Source of the DNA: Aristaeella hokkaidonensis
GTDB taxonomy: Bacteria > Bacillota > Clostridia > Christensenellales > Aristaeellaceae
Assembly: GCF_018128945.1 (NCBI RefSeq)
Contig: NZ_CP068393.1
Span: forward strand, 2,356,001-2,420,000
Direction of reading: 5' to 3'
DNA: 64,000 nt
The first letter of the stretch is position 1. Every line of letters begins with the position of its first letter. The position numbers and the translations under genes are program-made. Positions 1-7,877 of this stretch are shown here, in pieces. The notes beneath the pieces were generated by a model. The model did no database searches, was not told the DNA's origin, and saw only the letters and a list, made by a program, of their open reading frames with translations.

Positions 1-852
1 CCCGATCAGCAGCGGGGATTTCGGGTCATGCATGGTCATGTTCTTCCTGACTGTCTCCGCGTCATAGTTCGCATAACAGTACCGGCACAGATGACCGCAG
101 GTATTGTATGCTCCGATATCTCCGCCCAGATAGCAGGCACATTCCTTCCGGGCCGGTGCTGATTTGGGGATCTTCAGCCGCTGATGCAGTGCCTGTTCAT
201 AGGTGGCAATTGTCATGCACCCGCTGCAGTCCGCGCCGAAAGAAGCAAGTTCGTTTCCCTCTCCGCAGGGACGGATCGTCATACCGTATTGTTTCCCGAT
301 CTCTATAAACGTCTTTCCCAGCAGCAGCCGCTGCTCCGCGGTGACCTGCCAGGCCTCAGGGAAATTCCGCCTTGTTTTCTCATACAGATCGATAAAGCTG
401 ATCACTGCTGTCCGGGTATATCCGGACAGCGCTTTTGCCATATAGTCAAATGCTTTGATGTGACGTTCAACCGAATACTCATCGCTGATGAAGATTGGAT
501 CATACCGCCATCCCATGCTGTCCACGCCGACTGTATCAGACAGGCGTCTGAAGCTTTCCAGTACGTTCCGTTTGTCCGGAACATGCGGTTCGATCTCTTT
601 TCCGTATGGCGTGATCGTCACAAACCAGTATTGTCCATAGGGACGGAGCAGGTCCATATGCGGGAGCATCGGTGCCGGATTCTTCGTGCAGAAACCGATC
701 AGATCCACCACATCCGGGGACAGCCTGTATCGGGTGACCAAACGGGGGTTATATGGATTGCGTACCAGCACAAACCCAGCCTTCAGCCGGTTTATAAACC
801 AGTCAGAGTAGAAGGCAGGAATATCTGTACGCATCCCGGTGTTGATGATCAT
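1..852 (-). CDS. DUF1848 family protein (3' end cut by window)
   Basis: The reading frame is open from an ATG at 852 to the window edge (284 codons, no stop), so the C-terminus is missing. The N-terminus (MIINTGMRTDIPAFYSDWF) and the C-terminal cysteine cluster (CACYLGGD, CGHLCRYCYANYD) are what I recall for DUF1848, a family with radical-SAM-like cysteines and no settled biochemical role. Its ATG overlaps the stop of the upstream sirtuin gene by 4 nt (ATGA), so translation is probably coupled. It is the last visible gene of the ADP-ribosylation operon running to 3380. Family assignment is fairly sure; the function is unknown. Confidence 0.85.
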   Translation of the reverse strand, partial: MIINTGMRTDIPAFYSDWFINRLKAGFVLVRNPYNPRLVTRYRLSPDVVDLIGFCTKNPAPMLPHMDLLRPYGQYWFVTITPYGKEIEPHVPDKRNVLESFRRLSDTVGVDSMGWRYDPIFISDEYSVERHIKAFDYMAKALSGYTRTAVISFIDLYEKTRRNFPEAWQVTAEQRLLLGKTFIEIGKQYGMTIRPCGEGNELASFGADCSGCMTIATYEQALHQRLKIPKSAPARKECACYLGGDIGAYNTCGHLCRYCYANYDAETVRKNMTMHDPKSPLLIG

Positions 853-1733
853 GATACCAATCCTTTGATGATTTCCGCGGAATCTCCGCCAATGATAAGT
901 GACTGCGCCTGGATCTCCTCCGGAACCCGCTCTTCCTCCATGTTCAGGCAGACATAGGTAGCGTTTTTGTTCTGATATACCTGCTGCCAGAAAGTATATT
1001 TGATGATGCCCGGAGTGTTATAGCCTACGCCGATCTCCAGGAAAACGACCTTCCGGTCCCGATGCTCTGTCAGCCAGACCTCATATTCCACAGCGGCGGT
1101 CTGCCAGCCTTCGTCTTCCACGAACTTGTTGTCCGAACGGAGGTTCATGGTCAGGGGACGTCCACAATTGGGACACTTCGGCAGCAGCTCTGCCGGAATG
1201 CTCATCTTCGCCTCTGTGCCTTCCGGGAGGATCAGTTCATTATGCTCCCCGATGGTATACCCCTGGGCCAGGATCATGTCCCGGATCATATGCTCATTTC
1301 CCCAGGTCTTCCGGCAGCAGGGTTTTGTGCACTGGAACAGGCCGTAATCCCCCTGGGTATAGAACAGCCGTTTCTTATCGAATCCGGCCTTCTGGAAGCA
1401 ATGGTCCACGTTGGTGGTCAGGACGAAATAGTCTTTGCCTTTTACCAGCTGAAACAGATCGCTGTAGGTGGATTTCGGCGCGTCCATGTATCGGTTGATC
1501 CAGATATACCGGCTCCAGTAAGCCCAGAATTCTTCCTGTGTTTTGTACGGGAAGAAACCGCCCGTATACATATCCCGGAAGCCGTACTTCCGGCTGAAAT
1601 CGCTGAAATACCTGCCAAAGCGTTCGCCGGTATACACAAACCCGGCAGCCGTGGACAGTCCGGCTCCCGCACCGATGATCACAGCGTCCGCCTGATCGAT
1701 CTTTTCCTTCAGCAACAATACCTTTTCGTCCAT
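849..1733 (-). CDS. Class M sirtuin (SirTM), protein ADP-ribosyltransferase-like
   Basis: This 294-aa Sir2-fold protein has the NAD-binding motif GAGAGLSTAAGF near residue 24 and TTNVDHCF near residue 115. At the place where ordinary sirtuins carry the catalytic His-Gly it reads TQGDYG. That His-to-Gln change, with the Asn-Val-Asp, is the signature of class M sirtuins, which ADP-ribosylate proteins rather than deacetylate them. Cys pairs in CTKPCC and CPNC probably bind structural zinc. I chose ATG 1733 because GGAG lies 6 nt upstream; an in-frame ATG at 1745 is possible. The zinc macrodomain gene in the same operon would remove the modification. In known SirTM operons the target is a lipoylated GcvH-like protein, and none is visible here. 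Confidence 0.88.
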   Translation of the reverse strand: MDEKVLLLKEKIDQADAVIIGAGAGLSTAAGFVYTGERFGRYFSDFSRKYGFRDMYTGGFFPYKTQEEFWAYWSRYIWINRYMDAPKSTYSDLFQLVKGKDYFVLTTNVDHCFQKAGFDKKRLFYTQGDYGLFQCTKPCCRKTWGNEHMIRDMILAQGYTIGEHNELILPEGTEAKMSIPAELLPKCPNCGRPLTMNLRSDNKFVEDEGWQTAAVEYEVWLTEHRDRKVVFLEIGVGYNTPGIIKYTFWQQVYQNKNATYVCLNMEEERVPEEIQAQSLIIGGDSAEIIKGLVS

Positions 1734-1800
1734 GATATTCTCCATGATCAGTAAACAACCCCGGCAGAAAGATTCCACCGGGGCATCCGGAAAGCCGTCT

Positions 1801-2142
1801 TTACTTCGCAATCGGCAGTGCAACTTCCTTGCCGTCAGCGGTTGTAAATACTCCGTCCGTTCCCTGCGCCAGCGGATCGGCGTGGCCTGTGATCGCGGCT
1901 GCACCGGCAGCATCATACCAGAATCCGTTCATGCCCAGAACGGCATCTTCCGGCAGGTCGAAGGTATAACCTTCCGCGTTTCCGTCAGCGCCTTTTTCAA
2001 TGGCGTTGATCTCGTCCTTCGTATACGGCGCGGCAGTCAGCGGATTCACAATACCCTCCCTGGCAAAATACTCCCTGCCATAGAAAATGGTGCCGACACC
2101 ATTAATGCTCACGCCATACGCCCAGTTCTTCTGCTCTTTCAT
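1801..2142 (-). CDS. Unknown 113-aa protein in SirTM/macrodomain operon
   Basis: A good ribosome binding site (AAAGGAG) precedes ATG 2142; the longer frame upstream has none. The protein is soluble, acidic and cysteine-free, starting MKEQKNWAYGVSINGVGTIF, with an Ala/Gly-rich middle (DAAGAAAITGHADP). There is no signal peptide or membrane helix, and I do not see a lipoyl-lysine motif such as ESVKA. It lies between the macrodomain hydrolase (126 bp upstream) and the sirtuin (67 bp downstream), where other SirTM operons place the GcvH-like substrate. I do not recognise the family. A role as target or partner of the ADP-ribosylation pair is inference from position only. Confidence 0.7.
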   Translation of the reverse strand: MKEQKNWAYGVSINGVGTIFYGREYFAREGIVNPLTAAPYTKDEINAIEKGADGNAEGYTFDLPEDAVLGMNGFWYDAAGAAAITGHADPLAQGTDGVFTTADGKEVALPIAK

Positions 2143-2268
2143 TTGCTTTCTCTCCTTTGAGTTTCTTTCCGGCTTTTCTGCCGGCAAAGGAAGCATAAAA
2201 CAGAGAAGAAAGCGAAACAAGTACGCACTTTTTTATTACATAGGCACCTTTTGGTAACCGGTCTTTTC

Positions 2269-3048
2269 TCACGCAAGCAGTCTCCGATAGATCTCCAGAT
2301 CGCTGTCTTTGAAAACATTGAAGATTACGCGTTGGATACCGGTTTCCTTCTGCAGGAATTCCTTTACGGTCCGGATAGCTATCTCTGCCGCGAGGTCCGG
2401 CGGGAAGCTGAAAACACCGGTGGAGATGCAGCAGAAAGCAATGGATTGCAAATTGAGCTGCTCCGCCAGTTCCAGGCAGGAACGATAGCAGGATGCCAGC
2501 AGCGCTTCAGCTTCCGGTGTGACTTCATCATTGATGATCGGCCCGACCGTGTGCAACACATATTTCGCAGGCAGGTTGAAGCCGGGAGTGATCTTTGCCT
2601 GTCCGGTGGGTTCCTCGTGCCCCTGCTTCTGCATGATCTCGTGGCAGGCCAGGCGCAGCTGCACGCCGCTCATGGTATGGATGATATTGTCGATACAGCC
2701 GTGACAGCGAGAGAAGCAGCCCAGCATCTGGCTGTTTGCGGCGTTGACGATGGCGTCACACCGCAGGGTCGTGATATCGCCCTGCCAGAGAACAAGCCGG
2801 GGATTCCCGGCACAGGGCGGCAGGCTGTCAGCATCCACAATGCCTTTCTCTTCTGTCATTTCCTTCAGGAAAGCGTCCTGGATCTGCAGAAACTCCTCGA
2901 ACACCGGCATCGGCGGACGGACATTCATCAGGCTGCGGAGCAGCCGCCACTGACGGTCAGCCGTATACGGAAATACCGGATACTGATACTGCGGCATTTC
3001 TTCCAGCAGGGCATGGATCAGCCATCTGCGTCTTTCGTTCTGATTCAT
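2269..3048 (-). CDS. Zinc-containing macrodomain protein-ADP-ribose hydrolase
   Basis: The 259-aa protein has an N-terminal helical extension of about 85 residues, then a macrodomain opening with GDITTLRCDAIVNAANSQML. The C-F-S-R-C-H-G-C-I-D-N segment that follows fits the Cys-x5-His-x-Cys zinc site of the Zn-macro class linked to SirTM. IIHTMSG and HTVGPIINDEV continue the ribose-binding loops, and ISTGVFSFP is the catalytic-loop signature. These enzymes remove the ADP-ribose added by SirTM. The start overlaps the upstream HxlR regulator by 4 nt, so the two are co-translated. The assignment is solid; the substrate in this organism is not known. Confidence 0.92.
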   Translation of the reverse strand: MNQNERRRWLIHALLEEMPQYQYPVFPYTADRQWRLLRSLMNVRPPMPVFEEFLQIQDAFLKEMTEEKGIVDADSLPPCAGNPRLVLWQGDITTLRCDAIVNAANSQMLGCFSRCHGCIDNIIHTMSGVQLRLACHEIMQKQGHEEPTGQAKITPGFNLPAKYVLHTVGPIINDEVTPEAEALLASCYRSCLELAEQLNLQSIAFCCISTGVFSFPPDLAAEIAIRTVKEFLQKETGIQRVIFNVFKDSDLEIYRRLLA

Positions 3049-3380
3049 TTGCTTTCACGCACCAGTTGCTGATATCCGGTTCCCCAGGCTTCCATGGCTT
3101 TGATGATCGGACGCATGGATTCTCCCAGATCGCTCAGCGCGTATTCCACCCTGGGCGGCACTTCCGGGAAAACCGTCCTGGTGATGATCTCATCGCTTTC
3201 CAAAGCGCGGAGATTGTCTGTCAGTACCTTCTGGCTGATCCCGGGAATGGAACGGAGCATTTCGTTGAATCGCCACGGGCGGACCAACAGGTTTCGCAGG
3301 ATCAGCATCTTCCATTTGTTTCCGATAAGCTGCAGGGTAGTGGCAACAGGGCACTCCGGCAATTCTGCTTTCGTCAGCAT
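3045..3380 (-). CDS. HxlR-family transcriptional regulator
   Basis: This 111-aa winged-helix protein contains CPVATTLQLIGNKWKMLILR, RFNEMLRSIPGISQKVLTD and a basic wing, the usual HxlR/DUF24 order. A conserved Cys near residue 10 is where redox-sensing HxlR proteins respond to electrophiles or oxidants. It is the first gene of the SirTM/macrodomain operon. An upstream GGAGG lies 8 nt before ATG 3380. Since known SirTM systems respond to oxidative stress, a redox-responsive repressor at the head of the operon fits, but that link is inference. Confidence 0.9.
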   Translation of the reverse strand: MLTKAELPECPVATTLQLIGNKWKMLILRNLLVRPWRFNEMLRSIPGISQKVLTDNLRALESDEIITRTVFPEVPPRVEYALSDLGESMRPIIKAMEAWGTGYQQLVRESK

Positions 3381-3504
3381 ATGTATACCTCCGCGAGAAA
3401 TTAATATGCAGTTTCGTATGTCACATTCATATTAGCATGTAGCATAAGATAGAGCAAGTGAGTATCGCTGTTCCTGACGGAAAGTGAATTCAGAAGACAG
3501 AAAG

Positions 3505-3529
3505 AGTTGTTGCATTTTCTGCAACAACT
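3505..3529 (-). terminator. Stem-loop after MFS gene
   Basis: AGTTGTTGCA and TGCAACAACT form a 10-bp perfect stem with a 5-nt loop, followed on the minus strand by CTTTCTG. It sits between the MFS stop (3569) and the HxlR start (3380), so it is probably a weak terminator for the MFS transcript. Confidence 0.55.
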
Positions 3530-3568
3530 GAGCGATGAACCGTTGCATATTCTGATGCCGATTAACCG

Positions 3569-4744
3569 TCAGGCAACTCTCTTTTTCAAGTATTTGACAG
3601 TGATCTCCGTCATAACGACCATCAGCAGAACAAAGCATACCAGATAGACCGGATACCAGCGCATGCCTGCCCAGTCGCTGATCAGGCCAAAGATCTTCGG
3701 TGCGAATGTGGATCCAAGATACGCGCTGGCCATCTGAATGCCGACCAGGGACTGGGAGTTTTCCTTTCCAAAACGATCCGGTGTGGAGTGTATGATGCTG
3801 GGATAGATCGGTGCACATCCAAGCCCGATCATGACAAGTCCGATCTTGGCCATCGTTACGTCCGGGACAAGCAGCAGGATCAGGACGCCGACTCCGGCAA
3901 GTCCCTGCCCCAGGCGGATCATATTCTGGTCACCGAGCTTCTCCGCGATAAAACCGGATATGCCCCGGCCAAAGGTGATCCCCAGATAGAACAGGGCGGC
4001 AAGAGAGGCCGCTTCCGCTGTGGAAACACCTTTGACAGTCACCAGCCAGCTCGCGGCCCACAGACCGGTGCTTGTTTCGAGGCCGCAGTAACAGAAAAAA
4101 GCGATTAGAATTTCTTTTGCTCCTGGCAGGGAAACCGCTTTCCGCAGGGAAAGCACGTTCCGGTTCTTTTCATCCTCTGCGCTGCCGGATTCTTTCTTCC
4201 ATAACGGCATGGAGAAAACCAGAATGACCGTCAGCACAATCTGGATGATTCCAATCACCCGGTATCCTGCCGGCCATCGGGAACCGCTGTTCAGACATAA
4301 CCCCATGATCATCGGACCCACTGTAGCCCCGATGCCCCACATGCAATGCAGCCAGGACATATGCCTGGAACTGTAGTGCAGCGCCACATAATTGTTCAGC
4401 GCGGAATCCACTGCTCCGGCTCCGAGTCCGTAAGGAATACACCAAAGAACCAGCTGCCAGTAGGATGTCGAAAAAGAAAAGCCGAAGAGCGCCGCCGCTG
4501 TCATTGCTACGGATACCGTAGTCACCCGCGCGGTCCCGAAGCGATGGATTACCCTATCCGCCGCCAGGCTGGAAACAATGGTACAGGCGCTGATCAGCAT
4601 GGCCAGCGTTCCAGCACCGGTAATGGTGGAGTCCATCTCTTCAAACATACTCGGCCAGGCGCTTCCCAGCAGGGAGTCCGGCAGGCCAAGGGAGATAAAG
4701 GCCAGATAAATAACAGCGATCAGCAGAATCGTCACGGGGATCAC
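3569..4744 (-). CDS. MFS transporter
   Basis: The 391-aa protein has about 12 hydrophobic segments and a central charged loop (residues ~185-205, SGSAEDEKNRN). The loop after helix 2 carries DRVIHRFG, a variant of the MFS motif A. The second half repeats this as GFIAEKLGDQNM. The overall pattern is that of Firmicutes MFS permeases of the fucose/sugar-permease-like branch, but the substrate cannot be read from sequence. It is transcribed divergently from the AraC-family regulator at 4879, a common arrangement for a regulator controlling its own transporter. Confidence 0.88.
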   Translation of the reverse strand: MIPVTILLIAVIYLAFISLGLPDSLLGSAWPSMFEEMDSTITGAGTLAMLISACTIVSSLAADRVIHRFGTARVTTVSVAMTAAALFGFSFSTSYWQLVLWCIPYGLGAGAVDSALNNYVALHYSSRHMSWLHCMWGIGATVGPMIMGLCLNSGSRWPAGYRVIGIIQIVLTVILVFSMPLWKKESGSAEDEKNRNVLSLRKAVSLPGAKEILIAFFCYCGLETSTGLWAASWLVTVKGVSTAEAASLAALFYLGITFGRGISGFIAEKLGDQNMIRLGQGLAGVGVLILLLVPDVTMAKIGLVMIGLGCAPIYPSIIHSTPDRFGKENSQSLVGIQMASAYLGSTFAPKIFGLISDWAGMRWYPVYLVCFVLLMVVMTEITVKYLKKRVA

Positions 4745-4878
4745 TCCTTTTTTGAAATCTCCGGAAATGACGGTTGCCGTTTTCTCCCGGATACGATATG
4801 ATTATATCGGATTGAATTGATGGGTGTTAGGATATTATCCGCTGATTTATAAGACAAAATCGTCAAAAGGAGTCCGCT

Positions 4879-5772
4879 ATGCCGATATCCATATCCAATA
4901 CCGTTACAGACGAAAGCGGCAGGGAACTGCTGGAATACGGAACCGCGGATTTTCCGATTGCCTTTTACAATGATAACCTGGATTATGTAGCTGTTCCCTG
5001 GCACTGGCATCCGGAGTTTGAACTGATTCTGGTAACCTCCGGGAAAGAGCGAGTCCACGCCGGAGGACAAAGCTTTGACGTCCATGCCGGGGAGGCGTAC
5101 TTCATTAACGGCAGTATTCTGCATGCCGCCGAGTCCCTGGAGTCCTCAACCACGCAGCATGCCATGGTGTTCAATGCCTATGTGCTTGGAGACGAACAGT
5201 CTGTTTATTACCTAAAATACCTGCAGCCGCTGCTGACAGATGAGGCAAAGCGTGTATTCCATCTGAAGGCAGACGGGAAATGGCAGTCCCAGGCGATCAA
5301 CAACCTGGAGACAGCCTGGCAGGCAGGATCAAAGGATGAGCCGGGCTGCGAACTGAAGGTCAGGAACTGCCTGTCCGAGATCATCTGGATGATCCTTACA
5401 CACAGTAGTGATCAGTGTATTGCTGAGTCAGCTGCCGCAATACGGGATATGGAACGGATCAAACGAATGCTTTCCTTTCTGGAGCGGCATTATGATGAGC
5501 CGGTCACGCTGGAGCAGATCGCAGAATCCGCTGCTGTCTGCGTGAGCGAAGCGCTGAGATGCTTCCGCAGGACCGTCAATCAAACACCGATTCAGTTCCT
5601 GAAGAATATGCGGCTGCTGAAATCAGCGGATATGCTGGCCGGAACAGATCTCCCGGTTTATCAGATTGCGGAAGCATGCGGTTTTCAGGACATGAGCTAT
5701 TATGCCCGGGAATTCCGGAAACTGAAAGGATGCACGCCGGTAGAATTCCGGAACCGGGTCAGGTTGTTATAA
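4879..5772 (+). CDS. AraC-family regulator with N-terminal cupin
   Basis: This 297-aa protein has an N-terminal cupin sensor (residues ~30-110; WHWHPEFELILVTSG and VHAGEAYFINGSILHA). The C-terminal pair of helix-turn-helix motifs (~195-297) ends with the AraC signature IAEACGFQDMSYYAREFRKL. AAAAGGAG precedes ATG 4879 with good spacing. It is divergent from the MFS gene at 3569-4744, and the 134-bp gap between them is the likely operator region. The usual role would be a sugar-responsive activator of the permease; the ligand is unknown. Confidence 0.93.
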   Translation: MPISISNTVTDESGRELLEYGTADFPIAFYNDNLDYVAVPWHWHPEFELILVTSGKERVHAGGQSFDVHAGEAYFINGSILHAAESLESSTTQHAMVFNAYVLGDEQSVYYLKYLQPLLTDEAKRVFHLKADGKWQSQAINNLETAWQAGSKDEPGCELKVRNCLSEIIWMILTHSSDQCIAESAAAIRDMERIKRMLSFLERHYDEPVTLEQIAESAAVCVSEALRCFRRTVNQTPIQFLKNMRLLKSADMLAGTDLPVYQIAEACGFQDMSYYAREFRKLKGCTPVEFRNRVRLL

Positions 5773-5940
5773 AACAGCACAAGAAACAGCACAAGATAAC
5801 ATATACTATTTTGAGTTTTACCATGAATATAACAGTATTTGGCTTTCCCTTCTGGATCATAATATTTTCTATAGGTGCCAGTATAATTGAAACTTATGAC
5901 CATAACACAAGCATTTCAACCGTTTACACGAGTGATTGCC

Positions 5941-6347
5941 TGGTAAAAGTACTGGTTGCCTTGAAGCAACTGAATGCTGAAAAGGATAATGGCGGAAACG
6001 GAAGCGGCGGGTCTGGCGGCGAAAGCGGAGGAAGTTCAACCGGTGGTTCTTCAGGAGGATCAGACGGTGGTGATAACGGTGGCGGCTCCGGCGGAACAGA
6101 TACAGCACAGAATAATGATACCAGATTCACTATGAGTGTGAAATTGGATAATACACGCGTTATCAGAGATTTGCAGAAGTATTTGGATGAAGTTATTTCT
6201 CATCTTACCTCCGTTGATAATTGTGATGTTGAGCTTTCTCTGGAAGTGAATGCACATGCAGAAAATGGATTCTCCCAGGGAACGATCCGAACTGTATCTG
6301 AGAACTGCAGAACCCTTCATGTTGAAAATTTCTTCTTCGACAGATAA
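5941..6347 (+). pseudogene. C-terminal remnant of DUF499-type ATPase
   Basis: From about 5941 the frame reads CLVKVLVALKQLN, then a Gly/Ser-rich linker, then FTMSVKLDNTRVIRDLQKYL, VISHLTS, VDVELSLEVNA-like text and RTVSENCRTLHVENFFF. I recall this order (linker, helix, beta strand, RTVxENCRTLxF near the end) as the extreme C-terminus of DUF499 anti-phage ATPases, which are normally over 900 aa. Nothing upstream is homologous in frame; ITQAFQPFTRVI in another frame at 5905 may be the adjoining piece across a frameshift. No convincing start or ribosome binding site is present. I read it as the scrap of a lost defence gene, next to a tRNA fragment. Confidence 0.6.
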
Positions 6348-6348
6348 G

Positions 6349-6386
6349 AAAAAAAGATCCCTAAGCCTTTAAGACTTAGGGATTTT
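6349..6386. terminator. Bidirectional terminator
   Basis: ATCCCTAAG and CTTAGGGAT form a 9-bp stem with a 9-nt loop. The minus-strand product ends in seven Ts, the plus-strand product in four. It ends the DUF499 remnant on the plus strand and any transcript from the tRNA side on the minus strand. Confidence 0.85.
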
Positions 6387-6389
6387 CCG

Positions 6390-6412
6390 TGGTGACAGTT
6401 GGACTCGAACCA
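6390..6412 (-). other. tRNA 3'-end fragment (T-loop to acceptor)
   Basis: On the minus strand TGGTTCGAGTCCAACTGTCA followed by CCA reads as a T-loop, the 3' half of a T-stem and an acceptor 3' strand. The 5' half of the T-stem does not pair and no matching 5' acceptor (GGTGACA) is present upstream. It shares CTGGTTCGAGTCCA with tRNA-Val at 6642. It is either a decayed tRNA or an attachment-site copy left by an integrated element. Confidence 0.55.
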
Positions 6413-6415
6413 GGT

Positions 6416-6600
6416 CTCGCTGCGCTTCGCTTGCTCGGTCAGGTTCGTAATACTCGTCCTGCTTCGCTGCCGCTTGCATTACTCATTTACTCACCACGCT
6501 TCCGCCTCGCTTCATCTGCCACAGGCAGCGCTTCGGCTCCGCGCCCAATCGATGCCAAAGGCATCAATCGGACACTGATTCAAATCCGCTACAAGCATAA
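6416..6600. repeat. GC-rich structured repeat-like filler, no gene
   Basis: There is no supportable ORF here. The sequence is full of short recurring GAAGCG / GCTTCGC words and small hairpins, for example GATGCC-ttt-GGCATC near 6561 and CTGCC-tgt-GGCAG near 6520. It resembles the REP-type intergenic repeats elsewhere in the window but aligns with none of them. Confidence 0.4.
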
Positions 6601-6634
6601 CAAAAATCAGAACCACCACAAGGGTGATTCTGAT
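6601..6634 (-). terminator. Terminator of tRNA-Val
   Basis: On the minus strand ATCAGAA...TTCTGAT with an inner CACC/GGTG forms a stem-loop followed by TTTTTG, 7 nt beyond the tRNA 3' end. Confidence 0.75.
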
Positions 6635-6641
6635 CTTTGTG

Positions 6642-6714
6642 TGGTCTGTACTGGACTCGAACCAGTGACCCCATCGATGTGAACGATGTGCTCTACCAAC
6701 TGAGCCAACAGACC
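6642..6714 (-). tRNA. tRNA-Val (anticodon CAC)
   Basis: The 73-nt sequence folds as a full cloverleaf. The acceptor GGTCTGT pairs with ACAGACC, the D-stem is GCTC/GAGC, the anticodon stem CATCG/CGATG has loop TTCACAT (anticodon CAC), and the T-stem ACTGG/CCAGT has loop TTCGAGT. CCA is not encoded (CAC follows the discriminator A). A terminator follows immediately. Confidence 0.93.
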
Positions 6715-6790
6715 ATAACCGGGAACGAAAGGCATTATATCACGCCCTTCGTTTCCGGTCAAGGGAAAAATACCTCCTCCCTCCTACTTC

Positions 6791-7756
6791 CTACCTCCTA
6801 CCTCTTTGTAGTAGTTCGATTGTCTTTTCTTTCAGCTCCTCATAAGACAGTTCCACATATTTCTCCGCTTCCGCCAGTTCTTCTTCCGTCACATTCAGTT
6901 TCAACCGTTCATCCGGTATTTTCTGTCCGCTGCCGGGATCTTTCAGTAAACACGCCACGGCGTACTTGTTTGCCAGCGGGGCCAGCGGGTTCAGGTATTC
7001 CCTCAGCGGCCGGTAATGTTCCGCCTTCATTTCTTCCGGTTTCTCGGTCAGCTGCAGTGCCAGCGCTTCATAGCCATCTGTGGACAGATCCTTCACCGCG
7101 AAACAGGGAGCGTTTTTCATGACCGCTTCCTTCCCGCCCAGCTTCTCAATATGCTGTCTGTTCAGCAGGGTCCACCAGGAAATATAGGGGATTTTCCCCG
7201 GCAGTTCCTCCTTTTCGATCTGCGTATTATAACCATACGCAATCCTCATCATATCTGCGCTCGTGATGCCGTGCTGTGACAGTCCGAAGCTGTCCACACA
7301 TCCGTAATCCGCATGGATTGCCCGAGCCATTTCCTCCATAATCCTTTCAGGATGATTATCCGCCAGGATCGTGTTCAGTTCCGGATGAAAAAGCATGGAA
7401 ACGGTGTACCCATGAGCATGCTCCTTTAAATAATCATTCAGACGAATACGCACATCGATATCCACACATTTCATTTTCCAGGCAAGCCCAAAGTCCCGGA
7501 TCCCATATGCTTCTATTTCTCCGGCCTGCACCCTCGATGCAATAAGCTGCATTGCGGCATCATTATACTTTATCGGATAACCGGAAAGCTGCGGCCACAT
7601 CCAGGCTTCCTGGCATTCCAGGCACTTATCGCTGTAGGGTTCCAGGAACGAGAGCATCTCCTGGATCAGTTCCACAACCCTTGTATTCTGCTCTGCAAAA
7701 GGCTTCATGCATGTCAGGTTAAACGACAAACCGTATTTCCGTTTTCTCTTTCCCAT
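6791..7756 (-). CDS. Hypothetical protein, DUF3396/Imm52-like
   Basis: The protein is 321 aa and soluble, with no signal peptide. The segment from about residue 195 (PYISWWTLLNRQHIEKLGG, then a short valley and LALQLTEKPEE) resembles the W-(T/L)-x-L-G-G core I associate with DUF3396 / Imm52 proteins that act as immunity partners of secreted toxins. The N-terminus (GLSFNLTCMKPF) does not help. No toxin gene is adjacent, so it would be an orphan. The start at 7756 has only a modest ribosome binding site (GGTGAG). The family call is tentative; the coding frame itself is clear. Confidence 0.6.
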   Translation of the reverse strand: MGKRKRKYGLSFNLTCMKPFAEQNTRVVELIQEMLSFLEPYSDKCLECQEAWMWPQLSGYPIKYNDAAMQLIASRVQAGEIEAYGIRDFGLAWKMKCVDIDVRIRLNDYLKEHAHGYTVSMLFHPELNTILADNHPERIMEEMARAIHADYGCVDSFGLSQHGITSADMMRIAYGYNTQIEKEELPGKIPYISWWTLLNRQHIEKLGGKEAVMKNAPCFAVKDLSTDGYEALALQLTEKPEEMKAEHYRPLREYLNPLAPLANKYAVACLLKDPGSGQKIPDERLKLNVTEEELAEAEKYVELSYEELKEKTIELLQRGRR

Positions 7757-7800
7757 AACTCACCATTTTTCTCCGCTATAGCGATCATATCCGATGAAAA

Positions 7801-7846
7801 TGTCATCCTGAGCAAGGGGTACGAAGGGAGCGCAGCCGAAGGATCT
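7801..7846 (+). repeat. REP-like repeat (TGTCATCCTGAG type)
   Basis: The 46-bp unit runs from TGTCATCCTGAG to TACGAAGGGAGCGCAG and CGAAGGATCT. The same ends recur at 11677-11824, where about 105 bp is inserted between the halves. A related unit is at 9214-9308. This type of repeat is widespread in bacterial intergenic DNA. Confidence 0.75.
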
Positions 7847-7877
7847 AGTTTTCAGTATTCATTGGTGGTAGGATTCC

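Noticed and set aside
2143..2268. Terminator between the macrodomain and 113-aa genes (CCGGC/GCCGG)
   Set aside because: The stem is only 5 bp and no T-run follows. The 126-bp gap may hold an internal promoter, but I cannot show it.
5824..5940. N-terminus of a Gly/Ser-rich secreted protein starting at ATG 5824
   Set aside because: No ribosome binding site precedes it, the hydrophobic stretch is not a convincing signal peptide, and the downstream part matches a DUF499 C-terminus, so a gene remnant is more likely.
6416..6500. Second complete tRNA with acceptor GTGGTGA/TCACCAC
   Set aside because: The pairing would need a shifted register: the T-stem 3' strand must be CCAAC, leaving TGTCACC as the acceptor, and no GGTGACA is present. 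I could not find D or anticodon arms either.
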